A stretch of 50,660 nt of DNA. Origin: Curtobacterium sp. A7_M15. Its GTDB lineage: Bacteria > Actinomycetota > Actinomycetes > Actinomycetales > Microbacteriaceae. The notes beneath the pieces were generated by a model. The model had not been told where the DNA came from, ran no database searches, and worked only from the letters and a program-made list of their open reading frames with translations. The stretch covers positions 1 through 50,660 of the forward strand of contig NZ_JAUZED010000013.1 of assembly GCF_030705415.1 (NCBI RefSeq), written 5' to 3'. Shown piece by piece: positions 27,483 through 35,933 of the stretch. Positions within the stretch are counted from its first letter, which is position 1. Each line of letters starts with the position of its first letter. A program made the translations under genes and the position numbers.

Positions 27483-29465
27483 GTGACCACCGTCGCGCGC
27501 GTCGTCCTCGACTCGCCGCTCCCGCAGTTGGACCGTCTGTTCGACTACCGGGTGCCGGACGAGCTCGGGGACGACTGCGTGCCGGGGGTGCGGGTCAAGG
27601 TGCCGCTCCGCACGGGCGCGCGCATGTCCGACGCCTACGTCGTCGAGATCGTCGACGAGGGCGACTACCCGGGCGAACTCAGCGCGATCGAGACGGTGGT
27701 CTCCCCGGTGCCGGTCCTCGCCCCGGAGATCTGGAAGCTCGCGCGCGCCGTCGCCGACCGGGCGGCGGGGGTCGCGTCCGACGTGCTCCGGCTCGCCGTC
27801 CCGACGCGCCAGGTCCGCGCCGAGAAGGCCTGGCTCGCCCGCGACACGTCCTGGTCGCCGCCCGCGGTGACGCCCGGGCCCGTCGCCGGCTACGCCGAGG
27901 GCGTCCTGGAGGCACTGGTCGCGGACCACGGTCGGGCTGCGGTCGCCGCCGTCCCCCACCCGGTGGCGCTCGGTGACGCCGACGCGCCGGTGTGGGTCCC
28001 CGGGTGGGCCGCGACGCTCGCCCAGGCGGCGGCGCACGCGATCGCAGCGGAGCGGTCCGCGGTCATCGCCGTCCCGGACTTCCGTGACGTGACCGACCTC
28101 GAGCGTGCCCTCCTCGCGGTGCTGCCACCGGAACGGGTCGTCCGGTTCGACGCCAAGCAGACGAACGGGCAGCGGGCGAAGGCGCTGCTGCAGGCGCGGA
28201 CCCACGCAGTCGTCGCGATCGGAAACCGCACGGCGGTGTACGCGCCGGCGACGGACCTCGGGCTCATCGCCATGTGGGACGACGGGGACGCCTCGTTCGT
28301 CGAGCCGCGCGCCCCCTACGTGCACACCCGGGACGTCGCCCTCGTCCGGGCCGCGCAGTCGGGTGCCGCGCTGCTGTTCGTGTCGCACGCCCGGAGCACC
28401 GACGTGCAGCGGCTCGTCGAGCTGCACTGGCTGCAGGAGGTCACGCCGTACCGCGTGCAGACGCCGAAGGTCATCCCGACCGTCCAGCAGACCGGGGTCG
28501 AGGGGTACGCCGCCCAGGCGCGCATCCCGAGCTCGGCGTGGCGAGCCGCGCGCGAGGCCAGTCAGCACGGGGCCGTCCTCGTGCAGGTCGCCAGTCCGGG
28601 GTTCGGCACCGGGCTGGTCTGCGCCGAGTGCGGTGAGCGGGCACACTGCCGGATCTGCGGCGGGCCGCTCGGCAGTCCGCACCGGGGTGCCACGCCGCAG
28701 TGCCGGTTCTGCGGCGCACTCGCGGTCGGGTTCCGCTGCCCGACCTGCGGCAACGGCACCGTGAAGCCGGTCGGTCAGGGAGCGCAACGGACGGCGGACG
28801 AACTCGGTCGGGCGTTCCCGGGCACCCGCATCGTGGTGGCCGACGGCTCGCGTCCGCTCGACGAGGTCCCGGCGCGCCCCTCGGTCGTCGTCGCCACCCG
28901 CGGCGCCGAGCCGAGCGTCCCCGGCGGCTACGCCTGCGTGCTCCTGCTGGACGGGGAGCGCATGCTCGCGCGCGAGGGGCTCCGCGTGCAGGAGGACGTC
29001 CTGCGCTTCTGGACGAACGCCGCCGCCAAGGGTGCCCCCGGCGCCGAGGCGTACCTCGTCGGCATCGGCGGGAAGCTCGCGACGGCGATGGCGCTGTGGC
29101 GGCTCGACGGTCCGGCGCACGACGAGCTCGCCGACCGCCGCGAGCTGCACTTCCCACCGGCCGTCCGGGTCGCGACGTTGACCGGCACGGACGAGGCGGT
29201 GACGGCCGCGGTCGAGGCGCTCGACGGGCTCACGGTCGGCCCCGTGCTCGGTCCGGTGCCGGTCGAGGACGACGCGCTCCCCGGCACGGTCCGCGCGATC
29301 GTGCGGTTCCCGTACGCGCACGGGGCTGAGGTCGCGGCGACGCTCAAGGCCGAGGTGATCCGGCGCGCCTCCACCCGGCGGGTGCTCCCCGGGGGGAACC
29401 GACGTCGGGCGGCGCCGGCGCTCCGGGTGCGCCTCGACGACGCGGAGCCCTTCACCGAGGTGTGA
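27483..29465 (+). CDS. priA: PriA-like primosomal protein N', helicase motifs missing
   Basis: 660 residues. The 3'-DNA-binding domain is at the N-terminus (LPQLDRLFDYRVPDEL, GVRVKVPLRTG). The zinc region keeps eight cysteines in four CxxC pairs (CAEC, CRIC, CRFC, CPTC) at about residues 380-425. The ATPase core is degenerate: no Walker A GxGKT is present and the DEEH box reads DDGD in IAMWDDGDASF. This matches the actinobacterial PriA group, noted in databases as lacking detectable helicase motifs. It may therefore serve as a structural replication-restart factor. GTG 27483 lies 9 bases after metK. Confidence 0.92.
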   Translation: MTTVARVVLDSPLPQLDRLFDYRVPDELGDDCVPGVRVKVPLRTGARMSDAYVVEIVDEGDYPGELSAIETVVSPVPVLAPEIWKLARAVADRAAGVASDVLRLAVPTRQVRAEKAWLARDTSWSPPAVTPGPVAGYAEGVLEALVADHGRAAVAAVPHPVALGDADAPVWVPGWAATLAQAAAHAIAAERSAVIAVPDFRDVTDLERALLAVLPPERVVRFDAKQTNGQRAKALLQARTHAVVAIGNRTAVYAPATDLGLIAMWDDGDASFVEPRAPYVHTRDVALVRAAQSGAALLFVSHARSTDVQRLVELHWLQEVTPYRVQTPKVIPTVQQTGVEGYAAQARIPSSAWRAAREASQHGAVLVQVASPGFGTGLVCAECGERAHCRICGGPLGSPHRGATPQCRFCGALAVGFRCPTCGNGTVKPVGQGAQRTADELGRAFPGTRIVVADGSRPLDEVPARPSVVVATRGAEPSVPGGYACVLLLDGERMLAREGLRVQEDVLRFWTNAAAKGAPGAEAYLVGIGGKLATAMALWRLDGPAHDELADRRELHFPPAVRVATLTGTDEAVTAAVEALDGLTVGPVLGPVPVEDDALPGTVRAIVRFPYAHGAEVAATLKAEVIRRASTRRVLPGGNRRRAAPALRVRLDDAEPFTEV

Positions 29466-29510
29466 CGCGGGGTCGTCGTGGCGCGGCGCGGCTCCGACGG
29501 TCCGATGCCG

Positions 29511-29625
29511 AACGACATCCTCGACGTCGTACGACATCGGCCTCGTCGTTCCTTCCGCGCCGCGACTGCCCGCGTCGGCAACGGGCGACAACATCGAGGT
29601 CGTGCGACATCGGTGATGTCGTTCC
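29511..29625. repeat. Degenerate 42-bp direct repeat between convergent priA and DUF4383 genes
   Basis: 29511-29552 and 29584-29625 align with about 32 of 42 identities (period 73); the core GTCGT(A/G)CGACATCGG matches at 14 of 15 positions and both copies end in GTCGTTCC. An inverted pair GAACGACATC (29510-29519) / GATGTCGTTC (29615-29624) spans the whole unit, and GTCGTACGAC at 29526-29535 is itself palindromic. It occupies most of the 194-bp gap and may act as a bidirectional terminator or be one member of a dispersed family. Confidence 0.6.
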
Positions 29626-29659
29626 GAGTCCGCCGCGCGGCACGCCGGCCCGCCCGCGC

Positions 29660-30118
29660 TCAGCCGGCGCTGACGGGACGGCGGCGCTCGCGCGGGAACA
29701 CCACGCCCAGCGCCACCATCCCGATCGCGAGCACCAGGTGCAGCCAGTTGTCCGCCCAGTTCAGCGGCACGAAGTTCGCGCCGGAGTCGTACCCGGCGGT
29801 GAAGAGCCCGTAGACCCAGAGCACGAAGTAGACGACTCCGCCGATCACGAGGTACGTGCGGGACCCGGTGGCGTACCGGGCCGCGAGCAGCCCGACCACG
29901 CCGAACAGCAGGTGCACGATGTTGTGCAGCACCGACACCTGGAACAGCCCGAGCAGCATCGCCATCGAGCCGTGGCCGGCGCCGCCGAGGTCGCCCGTGG
30001 TCAGCCCGGGGACGAACCCGGCGATCCCGACGAGCAGGAAGACGATCCCGACGACGAGCGCGATCTTCTGGATGCTCGAGCCCGCGTATCGGTCGGTGGA
30101 GGTGGTGATGTCCGTCAT
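29660..30118 (-). CDS. DUF4383 family four-helix membrane protein
   Basis: 152 residues with four predicted membrane helices, at about 16-36, 52-76, 82-104 and 122-142. HNIVHLLFGVVGLLA in helix 2 is characteristic of the DUF4383 family of actinobacterial membrane proteins, whose function is unknown. A short cytoplasmic N-terminus (MTDITTSTDRYAG) and an Arg-rich C-terminus are seen. The ATG at 30118 is chosen because TACCGT lies exactly 7 bases upstream on the minus strand, the leaderless spacing found in this window; an ATG two codons further upstream is also possible. It is transcribed alone, divergently from fmt. Confidence 0.88.
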   Translation of the reverse strand: MTDITTSTDRYAGSSIQKIALVVGIVFLLVGIAGFVPGLTTGDLGGAGHGSMAMLLGLFQVSVLHNIVHLLFGVVGLLAARYATGSRTYLVIGGVVYFVLWVYGLFTAGYDSGANFVPLNWADNWLHLVLAIGMVALGVVFPRERRRPVSAG

Positions 30119-30125
30119 CGCCATG

Positions 30126-30131
30126 ACGGTA
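30126..30131 (-). promoter_or_regulatory. -10 box of the likely leaderless DUF4383 gene
   Basis: TACCGT on the minus strand followed by 7 bases and the ATG at 30118. Confidence 0.5.
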
Positions 30132-30194
30132 CGCACCCCGCCGTGGCGGTGTTCCGCGCCATCCGCAGTGCGCGGCGAGCACGTCCGCACGTGG

Positions 30195-30200
30195 GACGAT
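30195..30200 (+). promoter_or_regulatory. -10-like box before fmt
   Basis: GACGAT followed by 7 bases and the ATG at 30208, in a 20-base context almost identical to the aroC start region. Confidence 0.45.
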
Positions 30201-30207
30201 GGACTCC

Positions 30208-31143
30208 ATGCGTCTCGTCGTCGCCGGCAGCCCCGCTGCGGCCGTCCCCACCCTCCGCCGACTCGCGGCGTCCGAGCACGAGATCGTCGCCGTGCTCACC
30301 CGTCCGGCGTCCCCGCAGGGCCGCAAGCGCGTCCTGACGCCCACGCCCGTCGCCCAGGTCGCCCAGGAACTCGGCCTCCCGGTGATCGAGGCCGCCCGCG
30401 TCGACGACGACGTCACGACCCGCATCGCCGCGCTCGGAGCGGACCTCGGTGTCATCGTCGCGTACGGCGCCCTGCTCCGACGCCCGGCGCTCGAGGCGCC
30501 GCGGCTCGGCTGGGTGAACCTGCACTTCTCGGACCTGCCGCGGTACCGCGGCGCCGCGCCCGTCCAGCGTGCGGTCATGGCCGGCGACACCCGGACGGCC
30601 GCGACGGTGTTCCAGCTCGTCGAGGCGCTCGACGCCGGCCCGGTCTACGCGAGCGACCCGTTCGACATCGATCCCGAGGCGACCTCCGGCGAGGTCCTCG
30701 CCGCCATGGCCGAGACCGGCGCAGAGACCGTCGCCCGGGTCGTCGACGACATCGCCGCCGGGACCGCGGTCGCCGTCGCGCAGACCGGCGAGCCCACCCT
30801 CGCCACCAAGCTCACCATCGACGACGGCCGGATCGACTTCGCGGCACCCGCACCGGTCGTGCACGCGCGCCTGCGCGGCGTCACGCCCGAGCCCGGTGCG
30901 TACGCCCACCTCGGCGAGACCCGCGTCAAGCTGCTCCGCAGCAGTCGACTGCCAGGAGGCGCGACGGACCCCGCCACGCGGCTCAACCCGGGTGCGCTCA
31001 GCGTCCAGGGCGGTCGGCTGCTGGTCGGGACCGCCGACGACCCGCTCGTGCTCACCGAGGTGCAGCCCGCCGGCAAGAAGGCCATGGACGCCGCGGCCTG
31101 GGCCCGTGGCCTCGGCTCCCTCGACGGGAAGGTCCTCGCGTGA
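30208..31143 (+). CDS. fmt: Methionyl-tRNA formyltransferase
   Basis: 311 residues. It formylates initiator Met-tRNA using 10-formyltetrahydrofolate. The N-terminal domain begins MRLVVAGSPAAAVPTL, and the active-site region is NLHFSDLPRYRGAAPVQ (canonical HxSLLPRYRGAAP) with GDTRTAATVFQLVEALDAGP. The C-terminal OB-like domain starts near residue 205 (TIDDGRIDF). ATG 30208 fits the family N-terminus and the leaderless spacing; an ATG three codons upstream is the alternative. The stop overlaps rsmB (GTGA). Confidence 0.96.
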   Translation: MRLVVAGSPAAAVPTLRRLAASEHEIVAVLTRPASPQGRKRVLTPTPVAQVAQELGLPVIEAARVDDDVTTRIAALGADLGVIVAYGALLRRPALEAPRLGWVNLHFSDLPRYRGAAPVQRAVMAGDTRTAATVFQLVEALDAGPVYASDPFDIDPEATSGEVLAAMAETGAETVARVVDDIAAGTAVAVAQTGEPTLATKLTIDDGRIDFAAPAPVVHARLRGVTPEPGAYAHLGETRVKLLRSSRLPGGATDPATRLNPGALSVQGGRLLVGTADDPLVLTEVQPAGKKAMDAAAWARGLGSLDGKVLA

Positions 31144-32675
31144 GCGCCGAGAACACCGGGCAGCGTCGGCACCGCGGGACGCGGCCGAGCAGCGCACGGC
31201 GGGTCGCCTTCGACGTGCTGCGTGCGGTGCAGGTCGACGACGCCTACGCGAACCTCCTGCTCCCCACCCGGATCCGCCGCGCCGGACTCTCCGCGCGGGA
31301 CGCCGCCTTCGCGACCGAGCTGACCTACGGCTCGATCCGGATGCTCGGCCGGTACGACGCGATCATCGCCCTCGCCTCCGGTCGACGCATCGACAACGTC
31401 GAGTCGGACGTGCTCGACGTCCTCCGGCTCGGTGCGCACCAGCTGCTCGGGATGCGCACCCCGACGCACGCCGCCGTCGACGCCACGGTCGAACTCGCCC
31501 GCGAGATCGGTGCCCGCCGCGCCACGGGCTTCGTGAACGCCGTGCTGCGTAAGGTCGCCGCACGCACCGACGACGAGTGGGACGCGCTCATCACCGAGGG
31601 CCGCGGTGGGGACGCACTCCTCGCCACCCGGTGGTCGCACCCCACGTGGGTCGTGTCCGCGCTGCGGGACGCCCTCGCGGCCGAGCGCTCACGCGACGAG
31701 CTGGCGGCGCTGCTCGCGGCCGACAACGTCGCACCGCGGGTGCAGCTCGCCGCGCTGCCCGGCCTGGCCACCGACGAGGACCTCGCCGCCGCCCGGGCCC
31801 ACGCCGAGCACGGAGCGGAAGCCGACGAGGCGGACCCGACGACCGGCTCGGACCCGGCCGTGTCGGCGACCGGAGCCGACGAGGTGACGCAGGTCGCGCC
31901 TCCCGGACCGCCCGCGCACCCCGAGGCGGACCTGCCCGTCTCGCCCGTCGGCATCCGCGGGATCTCCGGCGACCCGGCCCGCGTGCCGGGTGTCACCGCC
32001 GGTCGGCTCCGCGTGCAGGACGAGGGGTCGCAGCTCGCGGCGCTGGCCCTCAGCCGGTCGTCCGCGATCCGGCCGGGGGAGCGGTGGCTCGACCTCTGTG
32101 CCGGGCCGGGTGGCAAGGCGGCGCTGCTCGCGGCCGAGGCCGCACAGGGCGGGGCGACCCTCGTGGCGAACGAGCTCGTGCCGGCGCGTGCCGGGCTCGT
32201 GCGGAAGGCCCTCGCGGGCTCGGGTGACGGCGTGACCGTGGTCGAGGGCGACGGACGGCGGTTCGGGCGCGACGGCGCCGGGGTGACGTTCGACCGGATC
32301 CTGCTCGACGCGCCGTGCACCGGACTCGGGGCGCTCCGGCGACGTCCGGAGGCCAGGTGGCGCAAGCAACCCGAGGACGTCCCCGAACTCGCCGCGCTGC
32401 AGGCGGAGCTGCTCGACGCCGCGGTGCGCGTGCTCGCGCCCGGCGGCACGCTGGCGTACGTGACGTGCTCGCCGCACCTGGCGGAGACCCGCGGACAGGT
32501 CGACGCCCTGATGGCCCGGCACGGTGGCGAACTCGAGCAGCTCGACACCGCGTCCGTCGTGCGGTCCGTCGCCGCTCGGGACCCACGGGTGGCCGACGGG
32601 AACACGGTGCAGCTCTGGCCGCACCGGATCGGGACGGACGCGATGTTCATCGCGCTGTTCCGTCGCGTCGCCTGA
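31140..32675 (+). CDS. rsmB: 16S rRNA (cytosine-C5) methyltransferase RsmB, NusB-domain type
   Basis: 511 residues. An N-terminal NusB-like RNA-binding domain (about 20-150: SSARRVAFDVLRAV, ATGFVNAVLRKVA) joins a SAM-dependent methyltransferase domain (about 270-511). SAM motif I is LDLCAGPGGKAALLAA; catalytic cysteines are in DAPCTGLGALRRRPEARW (PC motif) and YVTCSPHLAET (TC motif). A poorly conserved Ala/Asp/Pro-rich insertion lies near residues 220-265. GTG 31140 overlaps fmt by 4 bases. Both gene products act in translation (initiator formylation, rRNA methylation). Confidence 0.95.
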   Translation: MSAENTGQRRHRGTRPSSARRVAFDVLRAVQVDDAYANLLLPTRIRRAGLSARDAAFATELTYGSIRMLGRYDAIIALASGRRIDNVESDVLDVLRLGAHQLLGMRTPTHAAVDATVELAREIGARRATGFVNAVLRKVAARTDDEWDALITEGRGGDALLATRWSHPTWVVSALRDALAAERSRDELAALLAADNVAPRVQLAALPGLATDEDLAAARAHAEHGAEADEADPTTGSDPAVSATGADEVTQVAPPGPPAHPEADLPVSPVGIRGISGDPARVPGVTAGRLRVQDEGSQLAALALSRSSAIRPGERWLDLCAGPGGKAALLAAEAAQGGATLVANELVPARAGLVRKALAGSGDGVTVVEGDGRRFGRDGAGVTFDRILLDAPCTGLGALRRRPEARWRKQPEDVPELAALQAELLDAAVRVLAPGGTLAYVTCSPHLAETRGQVDALMARHGGELEQLDTASVVRSVAARDPRVADGNTVQLWPHRIGTDAMFIALFRRVA

Positions 32676-32688
32676 CGCTGCGCGCCGG

Positions 32689-32694
32689 TAGGCT
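32689..32694 (+). promoter_or_regulatory. -10 box of likely leaderless rpe
   Basis: TAGGCT followed by CGACGG and the GTG at 32701 (6-base spacing). No ribosome-binding site. Confidence 0.6.
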
Positions 32695-32700
32695 CGACGG

Positions 32701-33360
32701 GTGACGATCCGCATCTCGCCGAGCATCCTGTCCGCCGACTTCGCGAACCTCGAACGCGAGCTCCACCGCATCGAGACCGCCGACCTGGTGCACGTCGACG
32801 TGATGGACAACCACTTCGTGCCGAACCTCACGCTGGGCCTGCCGATCGTGCAGCGCCTGCAGGAGGTCTCCCCTGTGCCGCTCGACGTCCACCTCATGAT
32901 CACGAACGCCGACACCGAGGCGCCGAAGTACGCCGAGACGGGTGCGTCGAGCGTGACCTTCCACTTCGAGGCCGCGGACGACCCGGTGGCGACCGCCGCG
33001 GCGATCCGCTCGAACGGCGCCCGAGCGGCCGTCGCGGTGAAGCCCGGGACGCCGATCACGCAGGTGCTCCACCACCTCGACGCCTACGACATGATCCTGC
33101 TCATGACGGTGGAGCCCGGGTTCGGAGGCCAGGCCTTCATGCCCTCGGTGATGCCGAAGCTCGCCGACGCCCGCGCGGCCGTCGACGCCTCGGGGCTCGA
33201 CGTCTGGCTCGAGGTCGACGGCGGCATCGCGGTCGACACCGTGCCCGAGGCGGTCCGCAGCGGTGCCGACACCCTCGTGGCGGGCTCCGCGGTCTACGGC
33301 GGCGAGCCGGCCTCACGCATCGTGGACCTCCGCGAGGCGGCAGCGGCAGCGCGCTCGTGA
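32701..33360 (+). CDS. rpe: Ribulose-phosphate 3-epimerase
   Basis: 219 residues, a TIM barrel enzyme of the pentose phosphate pathway that interconverts ribulose 5-phosphate and xylulose 5-phosphate. Landmarks are [46 protein letters not shown] and VDGGI. GTG 32701 is directly preceded by a -10 box at leaderless distance. Its stop precedes hisE by 101 bases. Supply of ribose phosphate just upstream of his genes is a common actinobacterial arrangement. Confidence 0.96.
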   Translation: MTIRISPSILSADFANLERELHRIETADLVHVDVMDNHFVPNLTLGLPIVQRLQEVSPVPLDVHLMITNADTEAPKYAETGASSVTFHFEAADDPVATAAAIRSNGARAAVAVKPGTPITQVLHHLDAYDMILLMTVEPGFGGQAFMPSVMPKLADARAAVDASGLDVWLEVDGGIAVDTVPEAVRSGADTLVAGSAVYGGEPASRIVDLREAAAAARS

Positions 33361-33448
33361 CCCGACCCGCGACCGAGGTGAGGGGCACGGCGGAGCGGAG
33401 CCGCGCCTCCCGTCCGGACGGTACGTCGGTCGCTCCGTCGGGGGACGG

Positions 33449-33454
33449 TAGCCT
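33449..33454 (+). promoter_or_regulatory. -10 box of likely leaderless hisE
   Basis: TAGCCT followed by GATGGGC and the GTG at 33462 (7-base spacing). This favours GTG 33462 over the ATG at 33456, which would lie only 1 base after the box. Confidence 0.6.
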
Positions 33455-33461
33455 GATGGGC

Positions 33462-33725
33462 GTGAAGACGTTCGACGACCTGTTCCAGGAGCTCACCGAG
33501 AAGGCGCGCACGCGCCCCGAGGGCTCCGGCACCGTCGCCGAACTGGACGCCGGCGTGCACCAGATCGGCAAGAAGATCGTGGAAGAAGCGGCCGAGGTCT
33601 GGATGGCGGCCGAGTACGAGGGCGACGAGCGCACCTCGGAGGAGATCTCGCAGCTCGTGTACCACCTGCAGGTGCTCATGGTCGCCAAGGGGCTCACCCC
33701 GGCGGACGTGTGGCGACATCTCTGA
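33462..33725 (+). CDS. hisE: Phosphoribosyl-ATP pyrophosphatase
   Basis: 87 residues, the standalone HisE typical of actinobacteria. It hydrolyses phosphoribosyl-ATP to phosphoribosyl-AMP, step 2 of histidine synthesis. The helical MazG-like fold shows [17 protein letters not shown] (metal-binding acidic residues) and [14 protein letters not shown]. The start [11 protein letters not shown] at GTG 33462 matches the family; an ATG two codons upstream would add Met-Gly. It is 45 bases upstream of hisG. Confidence 0.95.
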   Translation: MKTFDDLFQELTEKARTRPEGSGTVAELDAGVHQIGKKIVEEAAEVWMAAEYEGDERTSEEISQLVYHLQVLMVAKGLTPADVWRHL

Positions 33726-33770
33726 TCCGCTGATCAGTCGCCGACCCTCCACCAGAAAGCAGACCCCCTG

Positions 33771-34610
33771 ATGCTCCGCATCGCCGTGCCCAACAAGGGC
33801 TCCCTGTCCGAGACCGCCTCCGAGATGCTGCGCGAGGCCGGGTACGCCGGCCGACGCGACCCGAAGGCCCTCCACCTGCTCGACGAGCGCAACGGCGTCG
33901 AGTTCTTCTTCCTCCGCCCGCGCGACATCGCGACGTACGTCGGTTCCGGCGCGCTCGACGTCGGCATCACCGGCCGTGACCTGCTCCTCGACTCCGGGTC
34001 CGCCGCGCACGAGGTCGACGCGCTCGGCTTCGCCGACTCGACGTTCCGGTTCGCCGGCACGCCCGGCCGGTTCACGACGCTGCAGGACCTCGACGGCGTC
34101 CGGGTGGCCACGAGCTACCCCGGGCTCGTCGGCGAGTTCCTCGCGAAGCACGGGGTCACCGCGACGCTCGTGAAGCTCGACGGAGCGGTCGAGAGCGCCG
34201 TCCGCCTGGGTGTCGCCGACGCCGTGGCCGACGTGGTCTCGACGGGCAGCACGCTCCGGGCGGCCGGACTCGAGATCTTCGGGCCGGTCATCCTCGAGTC
34301 GACCGCGCTCCTCATCTCCACCGACGAGACGATCCCGGGCATCGACGTCCTGCGCCGCCGGCTGCAGGGCGTGCTCGTCGCCCGTGGCTACGTGATGCTC
34401 GACTACGACATCCCGACCGGCCTGCTCGAGCAGGCGACGGCGATCGCTTCGGGCATCGAATCGCCCACCGTGTCGCCGCTGCACGGCCGCGACTGGTCCG
34501 CGGTGCGCGTGATGATCCCGCGCGACGACGCGAACCTCATCATGGACGCGCTGTACGACCTCGGCGCGCGTGCCATCCTCGTCAGCCCGATCCACGCAGC
34601 ACGGCTGTGA
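33771..34610 (+). CDS. hisG: ATP phosphoribosyltransferase (long form)
   Basis: 279 residues, the long form with a C-terminal regulatory domain (about 205-279) that binds histidine, so feedback inhibition is expected. The catalytic part starts [13 protein letters not shown] and contains [12 protein letters not shown] and the PRPP-binding [15 protein letters not shown]. The reaction joins PRPP and ATP. ATG 33771 directly follows CCCCCTG; the ribosome-binding site (AGAAAG) is modest. It overlaps hisF by GTGA. Confidence 0.96.
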   Translation: MLRIAVPNKGSLSETASEMLREAGYAGRRDPKALHLLDERNGVEFFFLRPRDIATYVGSGALDVGITGRDLLLDSGSAAHEVDALGFADSTFRFAGTPGRFTTLQDLDGVRVATSYPGLVGEFLAKHGVTATLVKLDGAVESAVRLGVADAVADVVSTGSTLRAAGLEIFGPVILESTALLISTDETIPGIDVLRRRLQGVLVARGYVMLDYDIPTGLLEQATAIASGIESPTVSPLHGRDWSAVRVMIPRDDANLIMDALYDLGARAILVSPIHAARL

Positions 34611-35413
34611 GCGGGGCGACCGGGCCGGGCGCCGTGTCGCCGGCACGCGAGGGCGGGGTCGCCGTCCGGGTCATCCCGTGCCTCGACGTCAAGGGCGGTC
34701 GGGTCGTGAAGGGCGTCAACTTCCTCGACCTGCAGGACGCGGGCGACCCGGTCGAGCTCGCCGCGCGCTACTACGAGCAGGGTGCGGACGAGCTCACCTT
34801 CCTCGACGTCGGTGCCACGGTCGAGAACCGGGCGACGATGTACGACACCGTGACCCGGACCGCCGAGCAGGTGTTCATCCCGCTCACCGTCGGCGGTGGC
34901 GTCCGGAGCGTCGACGACGTGTCCCGGCTGCAGCAGTGCGGCGCGGACAAGATCGGCGTGAACAGCGCCGCGATCGCCCGCCCGGAGCTCGTCGGTGAGA
35001 TCGCCGACCGGTTCGGCGCGCAGGCCGTCGTGCTCTCGCTGGACGTCAAGCGGTCGGACCGGATGCCGTCGGGCTTCGTCGTCACGACCCACGGCGGACG
35101 GACCGAGTCCGACCTCGACGCGCTCGCCTGGGCGCGTGAGGCCGTCGAGCGCGGCGCGGGCGAGCTGCTCGTCAACTCCATCGACGCGGACGGCACGAAG
35201 AGCGGGTTCGACCTCGAGCTCGTGGCCGCGGTGCGCGCCGTCGCGACGGTCCCGGTGATCGCTTCGGGAGGCGCGGGTCGGCTCGAGCACTTCGCCCCGG
35301 CGATCGAGGCGGGCGCGGACGCCGTCCTCGCCGCGAGCGTCTTCCACCGTGGCGAGATGACCATCGGGGACGTCAAGGCCGCGCTGCGCGCGTCCGGGCA
35401 CGCCGTCCGCTGA
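34607..35413 (+). CDS. hisF: Imidazole glycerol phosphate synthase cyclase subunit
   Basis: 268 residues. This TIM barrel makes IGP and AICAR using ammonia from HisH. Landmarks are [18 protein letters not shown] with the first catalytic aspartate, [35 protein letters not shown] with the second catalytic aspartate, and [13 protein letters not shown] 34607 overlaps hisG; the N-terminus carries about 17 extra residues ([17 protein letters not shown]) before the conserved start, so a start nearer [10 protein letters not shown] cannot be excluded. hisH and hisA are not in the window. Confidence 0.95.
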   Translation: MSGATGPGAVSPAREGGVAVRVIPCLDVKGGRVVKGVNFLDLQDAGDPVELAARYYEQGADELTFLDVGATVENRATMYDTVTRTAEQVFIPLTVGGGVRSVDDVSRLQQCGADKIGVNSAAIARPELVGEIADRFGAQAVVLSLDVKRSDRMPSGFVVTTHGGRTESDLDALAWAREAVERGAGELLVNSIDADGTKSGFDLELVAAVRAVATVPVIASGGAGRLEHFAPAIEAGADAVLAASVFHRGEMTIGDVKAALRASGHAVR

Positions 35414-35477
35414 CCCTCCGCCGTCCGCTCACCCGCGACCGTCCGCTCTTCCGCAGCCTTTCGCCCATCCTCCGCCG

Positions 35478-35483
35478 TAGGCT
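35478..35483 (+). promoter_or_regulatory. -10 candidate for the hisI-trp operon
   Basis: TAGGCT located 9 bases before the hisI ATG. The AGGAG between the box and the ATG looks like a ribosome-binding site but would lie before or at the expected transcription start, so it may work only on read-through mRNA from hisF. Confidence 0.45.
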
Positions 35484-35492
35484 AGGAGTCTC

Positions 35493-35933
35493 ATGACCGA
35501 CAGCACCAGCACCAGTACGGACGCGGTCCTCGACCGCGCGCGGTTCGGTGCGGACGGGCTGCTCCCCGCCGTCGTGCAAGAGGAGTCGTCGAAGGACGTC
35601 CTCATGCTCGGCTACATGGACCGGGAAGCCCTCCGCCGCACCCTGACCGAGGGACGGGTGACCTTCTGGTCGCGGTCCCGGAACGAGTACTGGCGCAAGG
35701 GCGACACCTCGGGGCACGCGCAGTACGTGCGCGGGGCGGCGTTCGACTGCGACGCGGACACGCTCCTCGTGACCGTCGAGCAGGTCGGGGCCGCGTGCCA
35801 CACCGGCGCCCACCGCTGCTTCGACGTCGACCCCCTCGACCCCGTGACGGCGTCCGCGCCCGCCAGCGGCTCGTCCGCGCCCGCCGGCGGCTCGTCCGCT
35901 CCCGCGGGTGGGGCCGTGGAGACGACCCGATGA
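35493..35933 (+). CDS. hisI: Phosphoribosyl-AMP cyclohydrolase
   Basis: 146 residues. It opens the purine ring of phosphoribosyl-AMP, step 3 of histidine synthesis. Motifs are QEESSKDVLMLGYM, TFWSRSRNEYWRKGDTSGH and DCDADTLLVTVEQVG-A-CHTG with zinc-binding cysteines. The fold ends near residue 115. The last 25 residues are a low-complexity Ser/Ala/Pro/Gly tail encoded by 21-base tandem repeats (35853-35912). It overlaps trpE by ATGA, which joins the his and trp genes in one unit. Confidence 0.95.
   Translation: MTDSTSTSTDAVLDRARFGADGLLPAVVQEESSKDVLMLGYMDREALRRTLTEGRVTFWSRSRNEYWRKGDTSGHAQYVRGAAFDCDADTLLVTVEQVGAACHTGAHRCFDVDPLDPVTASAPASGSSAPAGGSSAPAGGAVETTR
35853..35912 (+). repeat. 21-bp in-frame tandem repeat in the hisI 3' end
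   Basis: Units begin at 35853, 35874 and 35895 and encode SAPASGS, SAPAGGS and SAPAGGA. The first two units differ at one base; the third is partial and diverged. Confidence 0.75.

Noticed and set aside
33456-33461. ATG at 33456 as the hisE start
   Set aside because: It lies one base after the TAGCCT box, so it could only be used on longer read-through mRNA; the GTG at 33462 fits the leaderless spacing and the family start.
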